Source of the DNA: Pyronema omphalodes
Lineage: Eukaryota; Ascomycota; Pezizomycetes; Pezizales; Pyronemataceae
Length of the DNA stretch: 64,000 nucleotides
Assembly (NCBI GenBank): GCA_024516155.1
Contig: JAJJXM010000079.1
Coordinates: 186,001-250,000 of the forward strand
Direction: 5' to 3'
Shown: positions 34,910 through 46,066 of the stretch, piece by piece
Position numbering within the stretch: the first letter of the stretch is position 1
Layout: each line of letters starts with the position of its first letter
The notes under the pieces: generated by a model
Database searches by the model: none
The model's input: only the letters and a program-made list of their open reading frames with translations
Told to the model about the DNA's origin: nothing
Program-made: the position numbers and the translations under genes

Positions 34910-37538
34910 CGGCGATTTCGTTAATCTCATCGGCATCTTCAATATTGGCGTCATAATCGGCAATATCCAAAACTTGATTGCAGCACAGCCGGGCATCGAC
35001 ATCGAGAACCTGTTACCCCACCGCGCAACGGGCGATGAGAAAACGCGCGAAAAAAAAAAGGGCGGATGCAGTGTTGCTTTTAACAAAAAGCTAAAGCACA
35101 AAAAAACGCCTCCTCCCAAACCTTTATCATGCGAAAAACGGGCTGGGGAAAGACACGTCGTGCATAAGACCGAGACATCGGTCGGCCAATGAGGGCTAAC
35201 ATACCCCCCCTTCCCCTCCCCCTCCCCCCCCCGATCGGAATTGGCTAATGCGCGCTCAGATACTTGGTACTGGTAACTGGGTGGCCCTACTTCAGCTGGC
35301 CTGCGATCTGTTTTTTTGTTTTAGCGGGGATGAATCTCATGGCGGACCCGGAAAAGTTTGGTGGCGGGGTTGATTGTCGAAAAAGGGAAACCGTTGGAAT
35401 TTGAATCATGAGGGGACGCCGGGGGAGGGAAGAAGATGTGGGATTTGAAGGAGAAGAGCCGGGTAATGGATGCGCGCGCTGAGTCTGCGGGATTTGAAAT
35501 GAAGTCTTTTCAAATCCGGGCCGCGTAATAATGGCGATATAAAAGTAATCACCGGCAGCTTGTTGATATCCCGAAAGAGGTTGAATAGGTTGTTGTATCC
35601 ACCGAGGATACAAACCGATTGGATGATGTGGTTCGGCCAAGGTCGATCCTTTGGTTTGTCATGGCGATCTGTGTGTGGCGAACTATTTTCGGGCCGACGT
35701 ACGTTGCATTGGAGGAAGCCGGTGAATATGTAATAACAGAATGATTGAAATCGGTGGCCTGGATGCGATATCATGTCAATATTTTGATTTTTTAAGGCGC
35801 GCGCTCGATGGCTTCAGCATATCTTTGTGTTATCTTGTCGCGTCCAACATCTGTTGTCAACGTTCGTTGACGCGTCGTGTGCGATCTGCGGGGTTGTTCC
35901 TGTGCCGTATCCCGATCGTGGTCAACTTGGCGTTTGATTTAGTGATGATGTCTTGTTATGCTTATTTTAACCTCGTTTCGTCCGAAATGTCCATCTGAGA
36001 AGTTCCAGTGACATGCCGGTGGGTGTTGAGACATTTACATATCAAGACAAATAAAGTCGCTGGGGTAAGGCGACACTGTCTCGCGTGAATCGGGAGAGAC
36101 GTAAATTGAAATTTTCATGCTGAGGTGACAGTAACGCCTACATATGAATAAGTGCTTTGCCATGACGTTGTAGCGACGCTTGTCGCTGAAGCTGGGGGAT
36201 GTTGCAGAACAAGCCAATCCTAATGCATCTACCACACATCGAATCAATGCAAATTATAGTGTAACCATATCGTAGACGGACTGTGGAAACAGCATATCAA
36301 AGTAGGATCTGGTAAAGCCATATATAGTCGCGATTGTACGAATCAGAGTATCGTTTACTACATCTCGACGCACTTTGTTATCGTCGATGTTAGATAGTCT
36401 ATCACAGGGCTGCCGTCTCCTGGTAAAGCCATAGTCGCGATTGTACAAATGGGATTATCGTATGCTACATCGCAACGCATAAATGCAAGACGGAAAGTGC
36501 TTCCACATAGCGCACAGCGCTTGCAGCCCAGGAAATATGGAAATCGCGCCAAGTATGGTTGTCGCGTGCAAAAAGGTTCCCCAAACACCCCTTCTACAAG
36601 GGTACCCGCAAAACGAACAACGTATGCGCGGCTTGGCGATTAGTCTCTCGTTATTTTCCACTGGCATTCAGAGACTTCACAAAGCCTCACTTTTCCAGTG
36701 CACGAACCAGCACATGTAGCTGCAGCCTGCACTACACGACTTTCATAGATTCTCCCACCGAGTGCCGCTCCATGAATCCAATACCTAGACTCGGGCATGC
36801 ATCATCAACCGGAGCCTATGATTCCAGTTTTATCAACCCTGCAGTTTTTTTCTTTTAGTGTTTAGACGTAGATGAATTTGTTACATATAAATCATTACAT
36901 GCATACAATCAAACTGCCAAAAAATGAAACCAAAAATCCGAAACAAAGAACTCCTGAAAGTTGAAAGTTGAAACAAACATTGCACTATTCATGATCTGCT
37001 TCTAAGGCTTCAAGTTGAACCCTTCATGTTGAACCCTTCTTTTTTTTGTTTCGCTTGTTTTTTTCTTTCCGCCCTTATTGATGAGTATAGACAACAAATT
37101 GCCATAACAGCAGCCGCCAGCGGCTATTGACTCTCAGTCTCTCACTTACAGACCCCCACCATCAGAACGTTCATAACCCATAACCAATAACCAATAACAA
37201 CGGAATCAACTTCCAGTCCCCATTCACTCTGGAATCCCTCATCCAAACAAACTCAAGACATTATAAGAAGGCGCAGTCAGCACAGCCATCATCTCCACGC
37301 ACAACGAATTCCAACACCGTATCAATCGTCAATCACCCAGCACCCAGCATCACACATCACGCATCACACATCAGCATCATCCCCACACACAACAAATTTC
37401 GACACAGCACCGAGCATCAATCATCAACCACCAACAACCCCGCACTCTCCAATCCCGCACCCCCAAGCACCCCAAACCCCCCAATCCCCCTAAATCCGCC
37501 CATTGCAGACTGCAGACACCACCACCCCCACCGGCACA
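34910..37538. other. Intergenic between divergent genes
   Basis: About 2.6 kb between a minus-strand gene and a plus-strand gene, so both promoters should lie here. C-rich runs occur at 35202-35231. A diverged direct repeat (GGTAAAGCCATA, TAGTCGCGATTGTAC, then CTACATC/CGACGCA) occurs at 36312-36372 and 36423-36478. A CATCACACATCACGCATC-type satellite lies near 37340-37375. ORFs here (for example 36483-36858) have no domain support. Confidence 0.5.
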
Positions 37539-40227
37539 ATGGTCGTAACCCGATCCCGCGGACAAAGCCAAGGTCCCGCACCTCAGAGCACCAACAGCAA
37601 CACCACCAGTCTCAGCAATCCCAGTAATAAACGTCCCCGTTCCCGTTCTCCTTCTCCTGCTGGTTCTGGAGTCGGCTTGGATGCCCAAGATGAAGGCCAA
37701 GACCAAGACGGAGATAAAGATGAAGATCAACCACCACTCAAACGCCGTACCAGAACTACTGGTTCTATGCCTGGTTCTACTACTGGTGATGGTTCCGTAT
37801 ACCGAGCTCCCACACAACCCACGCAAACCACGGCGCCGACAACGCAGACAACGCAGACAACGCAGGTTCGTCCACGAGTAATGGCCAGAAGGTCCCGTGC
37901 ATGGACTGGAAGAGCTCCTGGAAGAGCAGCTAGGACTACTGGAGCTGCGCCTAGGGCTGCTGCTGCTGCTGCGTTGCGGCGGGAGGAGGAACAGGAGCAG
38001 CAACAGGAGGTTGGGATGGATACGTTGGACACTACATTGGATACGATAGATAGTACGATGGATGATACTTACGTTGAGGATGATGATACGTATGAAGAAC
38101 CTATTAGAAGCCGAGGTTCGAAAGGGAAAGGGAAAGCTGTTGCTATGTATCATGAGGAGGAGGCGGAGGAGGAGGAGGATAAGGAGCCAACTCCACCAGA
38201 GGATGACGATGAACAAGATACCAGCTCGATCTCAGAACCAGAGAACGAAAGTGAATTCCAAGGATGGGGGGTTACAGATCCTCAGTATTCGGATAACGAT
38301 AACGATAACAGCCACAGCAACAGCAGCGACAACGACAACAACGGCGGGGATTACGATAAGTATAATTACGATAAATATAATTACGACAATTACGATAATT
38401 CCGGATCTACGGAATCCAATACTGTTATTAACCTGAGTTCAGATGACGACGGGGAAATTGTGAAATGGGATGAAGATTCTGATTACATCTACAAAAGTCC
38501 ACAGAATTCACCGAGAAGTTATTCTCCCGAAAATACTACCAATGACAGCAGTCGGGAACAATATGATAATCACGGTGATGGTCATGGTCATGGTGATGGT
38601 GATAATAGAAATGATGAGCTGTCGGATGAGGTTCGTGAGACTTCACCTTGGGTTGATAGATCTTATGACCGGGATGAAGAATCCGATTATCACGCACAGC
38701 AGCAGCAGCAGCAGATTGATGATAGCAATGATATGCCAGATTATCAAAGTGATGAACAGGAAGCGGAGTCAACCGGGAACGTGAGCGTACAGACGATTTC
38801 TAGTACTATGTCAGAAACAGTTAATAATGATGATTCGGAACATCAAGAACAAATTCCAGACACCAGTGCCGAGGCTATTGTAAGTAATATTAATTCCCCC
38901 AATACCAACTAAAGATAAAAGAAAGATCAATCACTAACATAACCCCAAACCACAGAATCCTCAGAATCCACAAAACCAGCCAGCATCACCCCCACAACAA
39001 CCAACCCCACAATTCATCAACCCCTTCCTGCGCACCAGCAGCGGTCACGGCTGGCAAGATACCGACGCCACCAACCCCATCATCGCGACACTCCGCGCCA
39101 CCGCAAGCCAACAAAACCCCGACAACCCACAACAAGACGCCCGATCTGCATCCACCCCCACCATTTCCGAGCGCTGGAAACAAGCCCAAGCCGCGACTAG
39201 AGCTAGTATCTCCAATCCCATCTGGAGATACCGTGACCAGGATCATCAGGAACAGAACCTTGACCGCGGGATGATGGGGAATAGCAATACCGGTGAACCA
39301 TTCAACCAGGACCACATACAGCCCCCGAGATCGGTGAGGTATAACTACCACAACCACCGGCAAAATACCCACCAACCAACAAGAGTAACAACTACTGTGA
39401 ACCGTAGTGCTTTTAACTCCCCTCAAATGGAAGGTAACGACGGCATGCTTCCGGACTTATCGGCTTTCGCAGGACGCTCTGGACATTCACGGTCAGGAAG
39501 TTCCCGGAGTTCCCGGAGCACCCGAAGTTCCCGGAGCACCCGGAATTCAAGAAGTTCCCGGAGTCCACCACCGCCAATTAATACCAATAGACCCAGGCCC
39601 AGGCCGGCTCCACAAAGCCGGCGTAATCTAAGAGAATCCAATTGGCCCACTCTCCCAAAACCACACAGCTCAACCCACTCCCCTTCTCCTCCCCTTGCAG
39701 GTGAGAACAACAGGAACCAACACTGGGATATGCATAACCAAGCACCAGTATCACCACGGAGTAACCCACTGACCGGGTCCGAGCGAGAAGAGTATGAAAG
39801 ATGGCTTCAACAAACACTTGGGGAAGGAACATCTGATCATAATCACGGTAATCGCGGTGCCCATCCGGGACAAGAATACGACGCGGAAGAAGAAGAAGGG
39901 GATCCAGAAGCTGCATTGGAAGCGGAGGATCAGTATAAGTTTGCTGTTAATAGATTGTTTAATTTGCTTCCTGAGGATAATCCGGGGTTTATGTTGGTGA
40001 TGAATAATATGGCTCATCAGATGAATATTGTGCAGAATAGAATAGCGGATAATATGAGGTATAATAGAAGGAGGGCGGAAAAAAGGGAGGAGGAGGGTTG
40101 GAGGAGGGAGTTTGAGGGGTTGAAGGATCTGATTATGGGCGTTAATCAGAGGATTGAGGATACGAGGAATGAGCTTAGGAGGGATGTGGCTAGGATTGTT
40201 AGGGAGGAGTTGGAGAAGAGGTTGTAA
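37539..40227 (+). CDS. Disordered acidic protein with C-terminal coiled coil, two exons
   Basis: Exons 37539-38879 and 38956-40227 are joined by a 76-nt intron (GTAAGT donor, CCACAG acceptor, phase 0), giving 870 residues. Exon 1 begins MVVTRSRGQS and contains a KRPRSRSPSP nuclear-localisation-like stretch and a second basic KRRTR. Poly-Ala, long acidic runs (EEEAEEEEDKE), N/D/Y-rich repeats (DYDKYNYDKYNYDNYDN) and a Q run follow. Exon 2 is Q/N/P-rich with an RS-repeat segment (SRSSRSTRSSRSTRNSRSSR). It ends in a helical, charged region (about residues 735-870, from EREEYERWLQQTLGEG to REELEKRL) predicted to be a coiled coil. No catalytic motif is seen. The composition suggests a nuclear scaffold or RNA/chromatin-associated protein, as inference. 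Without splicing, the first frame stops soon after the donor and the second lacks a good start. Confidence 0.78.
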
Positions 40228-41305
40228 TAAAAGTGTTTTCGAGATGGTTGGAGGGGTAACGAATATCTGGCTGAATAATGATATTATAGTCTTTCGCAGT
40301 TTTAATCGAAACGTAGTTAACTTTCTCATGTCTTTTATTTTCTTCTCAATTTTTTTTATCACTATTTTTCGATTTTACCGGTGGTTTTGTTTTTCTGTAA
40401 TCCATCTCACGTTCAGTCTTCTTTCTACCTTCTTCTACATATATATAAAATAACATATACCATATGAGACGATAAAATACCCATTACTTCTACCGAGATT
40501 TTCTAATCTCCCCTCTCCTTGCATTTACCAGGATTACCCACAACTCTAAATCCATAATTCCCACTAAGCCTATGACCAATCCACATCCTTCAACAACTTT
40601 CAGCCAAGCCGTAAAATCCCATCCATCACCAAATCCCTATCCATCAACATCTTTTCTAAGATAATTCACAGGAAACCATATAACACGTCGATTTTTGAGA
40701 ATATATTTGCACGAAATCATTACCGCTGCAATCACAATCCATAAGCGAGCACAAGACACGCGTGGCGCTAATACCTCCCCAAACCCCACCCCACAATCTC
40801 CCCACCATAGGTCACAACCCTTCGCCCGCGCACCTGACCAAGAACCCTAAGACTTCAGCAATCCCAAATAACCCCATTCCTTCACTATCAACACTCCCCA
40901 TCATCTCAGAAAATTCCACCACACCAACAAACGTCCACCCGCTGCTGTTACGAGGATAATGTCATAGAACAGCCGCATCGGCTAGTTTATTGGCTTGACT
41001 CTACCCGGGATGTTGTGATTGGTAAAGAATGGTGTGTGTTTAATGAATCTCTGAGTGAGACAATCTTCTACGCAAAATAATACCGGTCTTCAGGTTTGAG
41101 GACACTATGACATTATGACTAATTCAACCAGGTACGCACCGTACCTTCTCCGCACGCGTTGTACAACCCTCAAAAAGAACCCCCCCCCCCCCAACCAAAG
41201 CGCCGCAAAAAAGAAAAACACCACTTCAATCCTTCGCGAATCATCTAGAAATCATTTCAGAACTAAAAAACGGAAAAAATAAATATTATATAAAAACTGC
41301 AAAAA
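40228..41305. other. Intergenic, 3' flank
   Basis: AT-rich 3' flank of the disordered-protein gene. A poly-C tract is at 41180-41192 and T runs that may terminate the tRNA gene lie near 41270-41305. No other feature is seen. Confidence 0.5.
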
Positions 41306-41414
41306 TACTCCTGCAGGGGGTCGAACCCTGGACATCCGCATAGCGTGTCATACAAGATCTCCGGAAAGAGGTTCCCATATAAGAACGGCGCGCTAACCAC
41401 TGCGCCACAGGAGT
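41306..41414 (-). tRNA. tRNA-Ile (UAU) with 36-nt intron
   Basis: On the minus strand a full cloverleaf forms. The acceptor stem is ACTCCTG/CAGGAGT with discriminator A, the D-arm is GCGC-AGTGGTTA-GCGC, and the T-arm is CAGGG-TTCGACC-CCCTG. Anticodon loop positions 32-37 read C-T-TAT-A, giving anticodon UAU. An intron at 41342-41377 follows position 37, the canonical tRNA intron site. The anticodon stem pairs four of five positions (one G-U, one U-U at 31:39). A T run follows the 3' end at once, fitting Pol III termination. Mature length is 73 nt. The minor AUA codon makes this a low-copy isoacceptor. Confidence 0.82.
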
Positions 41415-41500
41415 TTATGCCGGATGATTGTGGTTTTGCAATATGAAGCACGAGGAGACGCTGTATGATGTATGATGTTGATTGATATGGGACGGGTGCC

Positions 41501-41520
41501 GGGGGGGGGGGGGGGGGGGG
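41501..41520. repeat. Poly-G tract (20 G)
   Basis: A run of 20 G lies about 90 bp upstream of the minus-strand tRNA gene. It is likely length-variable. Confidence 0.95.
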
Positions 41521-43823
41521 AGATGTGTGTAACAACTGTAATATTGTCGCGTACTTAGTTCTTTTTTTTTTCTCGAACTGTAAGTTGAGGGAATTGAATA
41601 TCCGAAACTGTTTTCTCAATCGGCGCTGCAGGCAGCAGAGTTCTCGAACTTTATAAAACTTTGGGACGCTGTTGTCGCGCTGAAGGATTCAGAGCCCTAA
41701 ATTCAATCCGTGTCGCGAAGAACAAAACTACTCGTGGTACTAAAGCTGAACTTCATATACCATCTTCTTTTTAACCGAATTAAAAGTGTTTTTTCAAGTA
41801 AATATCGAAACGAAATTATGTCTAGCTAAATGTCCCGAAATATCCTTACTGTCGCCGTATTCATTTTACGCAAGTCACGCAACTGCCGACCATTTCACCA
41901 CAAAATCACCCTACACACAAGTCTCTGCGTCTCTTGCAACGGTATTAAAGTCTGTTGTCGTGGGTATAAACATCCGCATAATTGTGGCCTTGTTGCTTGT
42001 CCGGAGTATCTTCATCATTTTAAATTGTATCCTTCCCGCTATTTGCACGTGTAATGTTCTTCACATTCTTTCCTGATGAATGCCTGCTACCATAAGTACA
42101 AGCACGCTATATACGAAAAAGATTCTTGCATCATCACTCAACTGGCTTTTTGGTGAGGGCGTTGCAGTTTGCATAAGATAAACGTCTGCTGGATCATTAT
42201 GATTTCCGCTAAAACAAACTTCCTCATTTTTAGGATTATTCTGTTCCAGGTCTTCTCTTACTATAACTTCCCATTTTGTTCTCTATGTGTAACCGTAATA
42301 CATAACATAGTACGTCCGATTTCGGAGAGTATGTCTACTCACTTTTAGAACGTTTGATCAAGTTTATGCACTTGCTCTACCTTGCCTTCCACTCGGTCTT
42401 GTATGACTTATCGCAAGATTTTGCAAACCGGTAAGAGTATCTTGCCGATTTAAAGTATCGCGCATGTCGTTGAACACACATCCATTCTCGGATTTCTTTT
42501 TTTCTTTAACCAATAGATTGTGCACGTGGCAATCCACCATCGAAAGTGAGGTTTCGAAAATCTTAATTCTCTAGAGATACGAGGGGCGGGTCATGATATC
42601 AGTTTCAAGATGATCAGAGGATCAAGTTGAAAGTCCACTCTCCATTAATCCGAGCATTTGGAAGTTTGACCCTCTATACCCCTTTGATGAAAGCTATTTA
42701 AATTTAGTCCACGGTACCAGGTATGATATGGATTTACTACGATTTAAGAAAACTCCGAAGAAATCAAATCTATAAGGTACCCCAAGAAAAGAAAGTAGGA
42801 TGTGAGCTGAATCAATACAGCTTTATTGAGAACAGTGTTTATTCATGAAGGCGGTGAAAATCCTTCAGGTGAGTTTAGAGGCAAGGAAGGCTGAAGCTGT
42901 GAAGGAATTTCGACTTGGAAAATATGTAGATAGATGAGGAAGATGAAAACTGAGATCTCGATTCATGGAAGAACTTCAAATCTCGTACTTCGCCTAGGAT
43001 CCTATGGCGTAGCTGGATGATAAGACCAGGAACAATCAAATAGTTTGAAGCAGATATCACCAGCGATGGGTGTTCATTTTAGGTAATGACCCTACTGAGT
43101 ACTGGGAAGCGGTAATTCATCATGCATCACGAGTAAATTTAATAAAGTATTAAGATGAATCAACTGTAATACTTCGAGACTGGTGAATATCAGTTAATTT
43201 AGAATCTGCAGAACAAATAAACTAAAGTATCTCATTGGGTGGATTTGTCTGTCCGATGCCGACGCGGAATATATGGGGGTCCAGATGTCGAGTACTCAAG
43301 CGTGTATATAGAATGATAGGTGGCGCACGTTACATAATATTGAACACAGGGAATCATCAAGAGGCAAAAACGGACAACGGATAGAAAACCATATAAGATA
43401 TCATGAGCCTGAATGGCAGTTGAAATACATTTCTAGCATCCCTGGACAAATCAAAAGATTCAGACCGAGTCGAGGTCAGACGAGTTATTCAATTGAGTGT
43501 CATCCGGATCCGAGGGCCAATATAACTTGGAACTGGGGTTCAAATTATCCCTGTAACGCGTCACATACAAATAGTAAATTCGCCTCTTGAACGCTAACTC
43601 CTGAGTAAAACTTTTACATACTATTCCTACTTACATCGACCATCTTGGAATTATTTTTTTCAAATTGCACGACACGAGACGGAACATTCTTCATCCCTCA
43701 GCTTGACGCTATCCTATCTGAAAAAGCCGGTACTCACAACCAAATCAGTTACACTACTACTAAAGTATCACCTGTCTTCTGGCGCCATCATCTACCAATA
43801 ATACCCTGTGACCTCTTATTACA
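41521..43823. other. Intergenic, no supported gene
   Basis: About 2.3 kb of AT-rich DNA. Two overlapping frames at 41786-42076 are open (one hydrophobic, one Cys-rich) but have no splice or domain support. The last hundreds of bases should hold the promoter of the gene starting at 43824. Confidence 0.5.
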
Positions 43824-45556
43824 ATGTCTGGATCCTCTCATCACCAAGCTGTCTCTAGCGATGGACAGCCAACGTCGAAGTACAAAGCACCATTTATCGA
43901 GGGTGAAGAAGGGGAAATAAACTCACTTTCCGGACAAAATGTGCAACCACCCAAACCCCTGGTAAGTTATGCGGTTATCTTATTCCGAATAATTACCAAT
44001 CTTGAGAACTTACTAATCTTAAAATGAATCAGAGAGAGAGACAAATAGGTCCGATTCCGTTTACAATCAAACGACAACCCCAGGCTCCCGAACCTGGAAA
44101 ATTCACATTCACGTCTGTTGCTCCTCTTCCAGAGACACCCAAAGGGAAAGAAAAGGATGGCAATCTCTACGAGAGCGACAATCGCGGAGCAAAGAGAACC
44201 CGTGGCACCGATGGGGGTTCAGTGCAGAAAAAATCTCCTAATTCAGCAGCCAAGAAGGGTAGAGTTAATATGACATCAACTTCGCCATACAGTACTGCTG
44301 CAGCTAGAAGGTCCAAAGATAACGTATCGCCTCCACGAAAGGAGACCAAGCCTATTGATACTGCAACTCCACTCATGAGTATTCTGACAAATAGCCCTTT
44401 GGCACCTCCATCAACAACCGAAACACAAACGCAGACTCAAAATCCGTTTGCTGTGGCTCTTGATATGCTGAAATCTCAAGATACCCAGCCTCAGCCATCT
44501 GCAACTGCCTGGGTACCACCAGCAAACCCATGGGAAACCTCCGAACCGAAATCCTCGAGCAAGACCAAAAATCCCACTTCTCTAGCTCTTAACAAAAACG
44601 AATCAGTGCTATCTTCTCAGCAATCATACACTCAATCCACAACTAACCCATTCCTCAAACCCGCCGTCTTGTCATCTGAGCCTTCCGGGACTCAGACGAA
44701 CTTTTTCTCCGTTCTCCGGAACCCTCAACCAACCGATCAAGGCATGTCATTCTGGCCCCCCATGCATCAGAAGCCACCTCACCCCCCCATCCGCGAACGT
44801 CCTGCCACAATCCAAGAATCTCTCGAGCACAGAGTTCCTCTAGGAACTCTCAAAATGCCGGTCTATTCTGAGGAAGAAGAAAAACAGCGTCTCGCCTTAG
44901 AAAAAGAGCGTCAATATGCAGCTGAGCGTATATGGAATGCACGACTAGAAGCGGAAAAATTTGCTGCGGAATATCCAAACGTTACTTACCCCCGGAATAT
45001 GACATATCTACAGTCTCTGGTGTTTGCTGCGAAAATTAGGGAAGCTGAATTGCTCAGTGCTCCGTTGACTAGTATCATTGAGCCAATGCCATTGCCAGTC
45101 TGTAAGGATGAATCTGCCAAGTTATTGGCTAGTGTGGCTAGCTTGACTTTTTCGCACAGGTTCTTTTTGTCTCCGTCGGAGATAATGTCGCCGTATCAAT
45201 TGTCTTTGAGAAGGGCGGCGGCTAGGGAGGATATGTTACGGCAGGGATCCATGGATAAATGGTGGACGACAGATGATTCATTTTTTCCTGCCAAGCGGAG
45301 AAGGGCGTTGTCGATGGAAGAGACTGAAATGAGAAGACAGAGAAGGGAGAAAGAAAATATCGAATGGAGTAAGGCGAATAGGATGTGGTGGTCGGCCGAT
45401 TGGCAGGTCTCGTGGAAATATTTGTTGATTATCGCGGTTATGGTCATGGCTTGGAAGTGTGGCAGGTCGAAGGAGATGTTGTGGATGATAATATTTCTAT
45501 ATTTTGCGAATGTCGCCTGGAAGGTATATCGGAGGACACAGGGGTGGTGGGACTAG
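43824..45556 (+). CDS. Hypothetical protein with C-terminal membrane hairpin, two exons
   Basis: Exons 43824-43961 and 44033-45556 are joined by a 71-nt intron (GTAAGT donor, CTAAT branch point, ATCAG acceptor, phase 0), giving 553 residues. The first 46 residues (MSGSSHHQAVSSDGQ start) are hydrophilic. A basic, Ser/Lys-rich stretch (AKRTRGTDG, SAAKKGRVN) and several NPF/NPW-type motifs (NPFAVAL, ANPWETS, TNPFLKP) follow. A charged helical region (EEEEKQRLALEKERQYAAERI) precedes more structured sequence. The last 50 residues contain two hydrophobic segments (YLLIIAVMVMAW and MLWMIIFLYFANVAW) separated by KCGRSKE, forming a tail hairpin and ending RRTQGWWD. A tail-anchored protein of ER or nuclear envelope is plausible, as inference. 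Family not recognised. The retrotransposon begins about 400 bp downstream. Confidence 0.75.
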
Positions 45557-45941
45557 GTGGGTTCGATGGCGTGTTGCTGGGGCCAGTTCTACTGTTGTTA
45601 TTTTTCGAATAATCTGTGGGTAAAATCAAGTGGTAAGGGGCTTAAAAGTTTGATGACGGATAAGACTCCATAACACGCAGGGTTGAGGCGGGGGTATCAT
45701 CATAATGCGGTTCTTGTACGGTGTAGACTGAAATAGACTAGCATATCTGAGACGTGCCGATGAGTGCGTAAATTCATCGTATCCCGTGATATCAAAAGTC
45801 TCCACTACCGTAAAAATTAATCCAAATTCTGGGCTTTTACCATTCTAAGAGTGCCAAGGATACTTGACGCGAGTAAAAGGTTTCCGAGTTCCGACACATC
45901 ATATCATTCTGGTTTTATCTCTACCCGTGGATTAGTTTCAG
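45557..45941. other. Spacer between gene and LINE insertion
   Basis: Non-coding DNA between the stop codon at 45556 and the target-site duplication. No feature is seen. Confidence 0.5.
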
Positions 45942-45956
45942 TCACCACATGAGTGG
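45942..45956. repeat. 5' target-site duplication of LINE
   Basis: TCACCACATGAGTGG, identical to the copy at 51986-52000. The flanking bases differ on both sides, so the duplication is exactly 15 bp. Confidence 0.93.
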
Positions 45957-46066
45957 CACACACGCCACTCCAACGCTAATAAAACAACACGTTTTTCGCT
46001 TAATTATCCTAATCGGGAAGTCGGAGAGAACTCTCACGGCTTCACGAATTCCACCCTCCGAGGCCC

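Noticed and set aside
41786..42076. Two overlapping small frames, one hydrophobic and one Cys-rich
   Set aside because: No signal peptide in the Cys-rich frame, no intron support, and AT-driven composition in the other.
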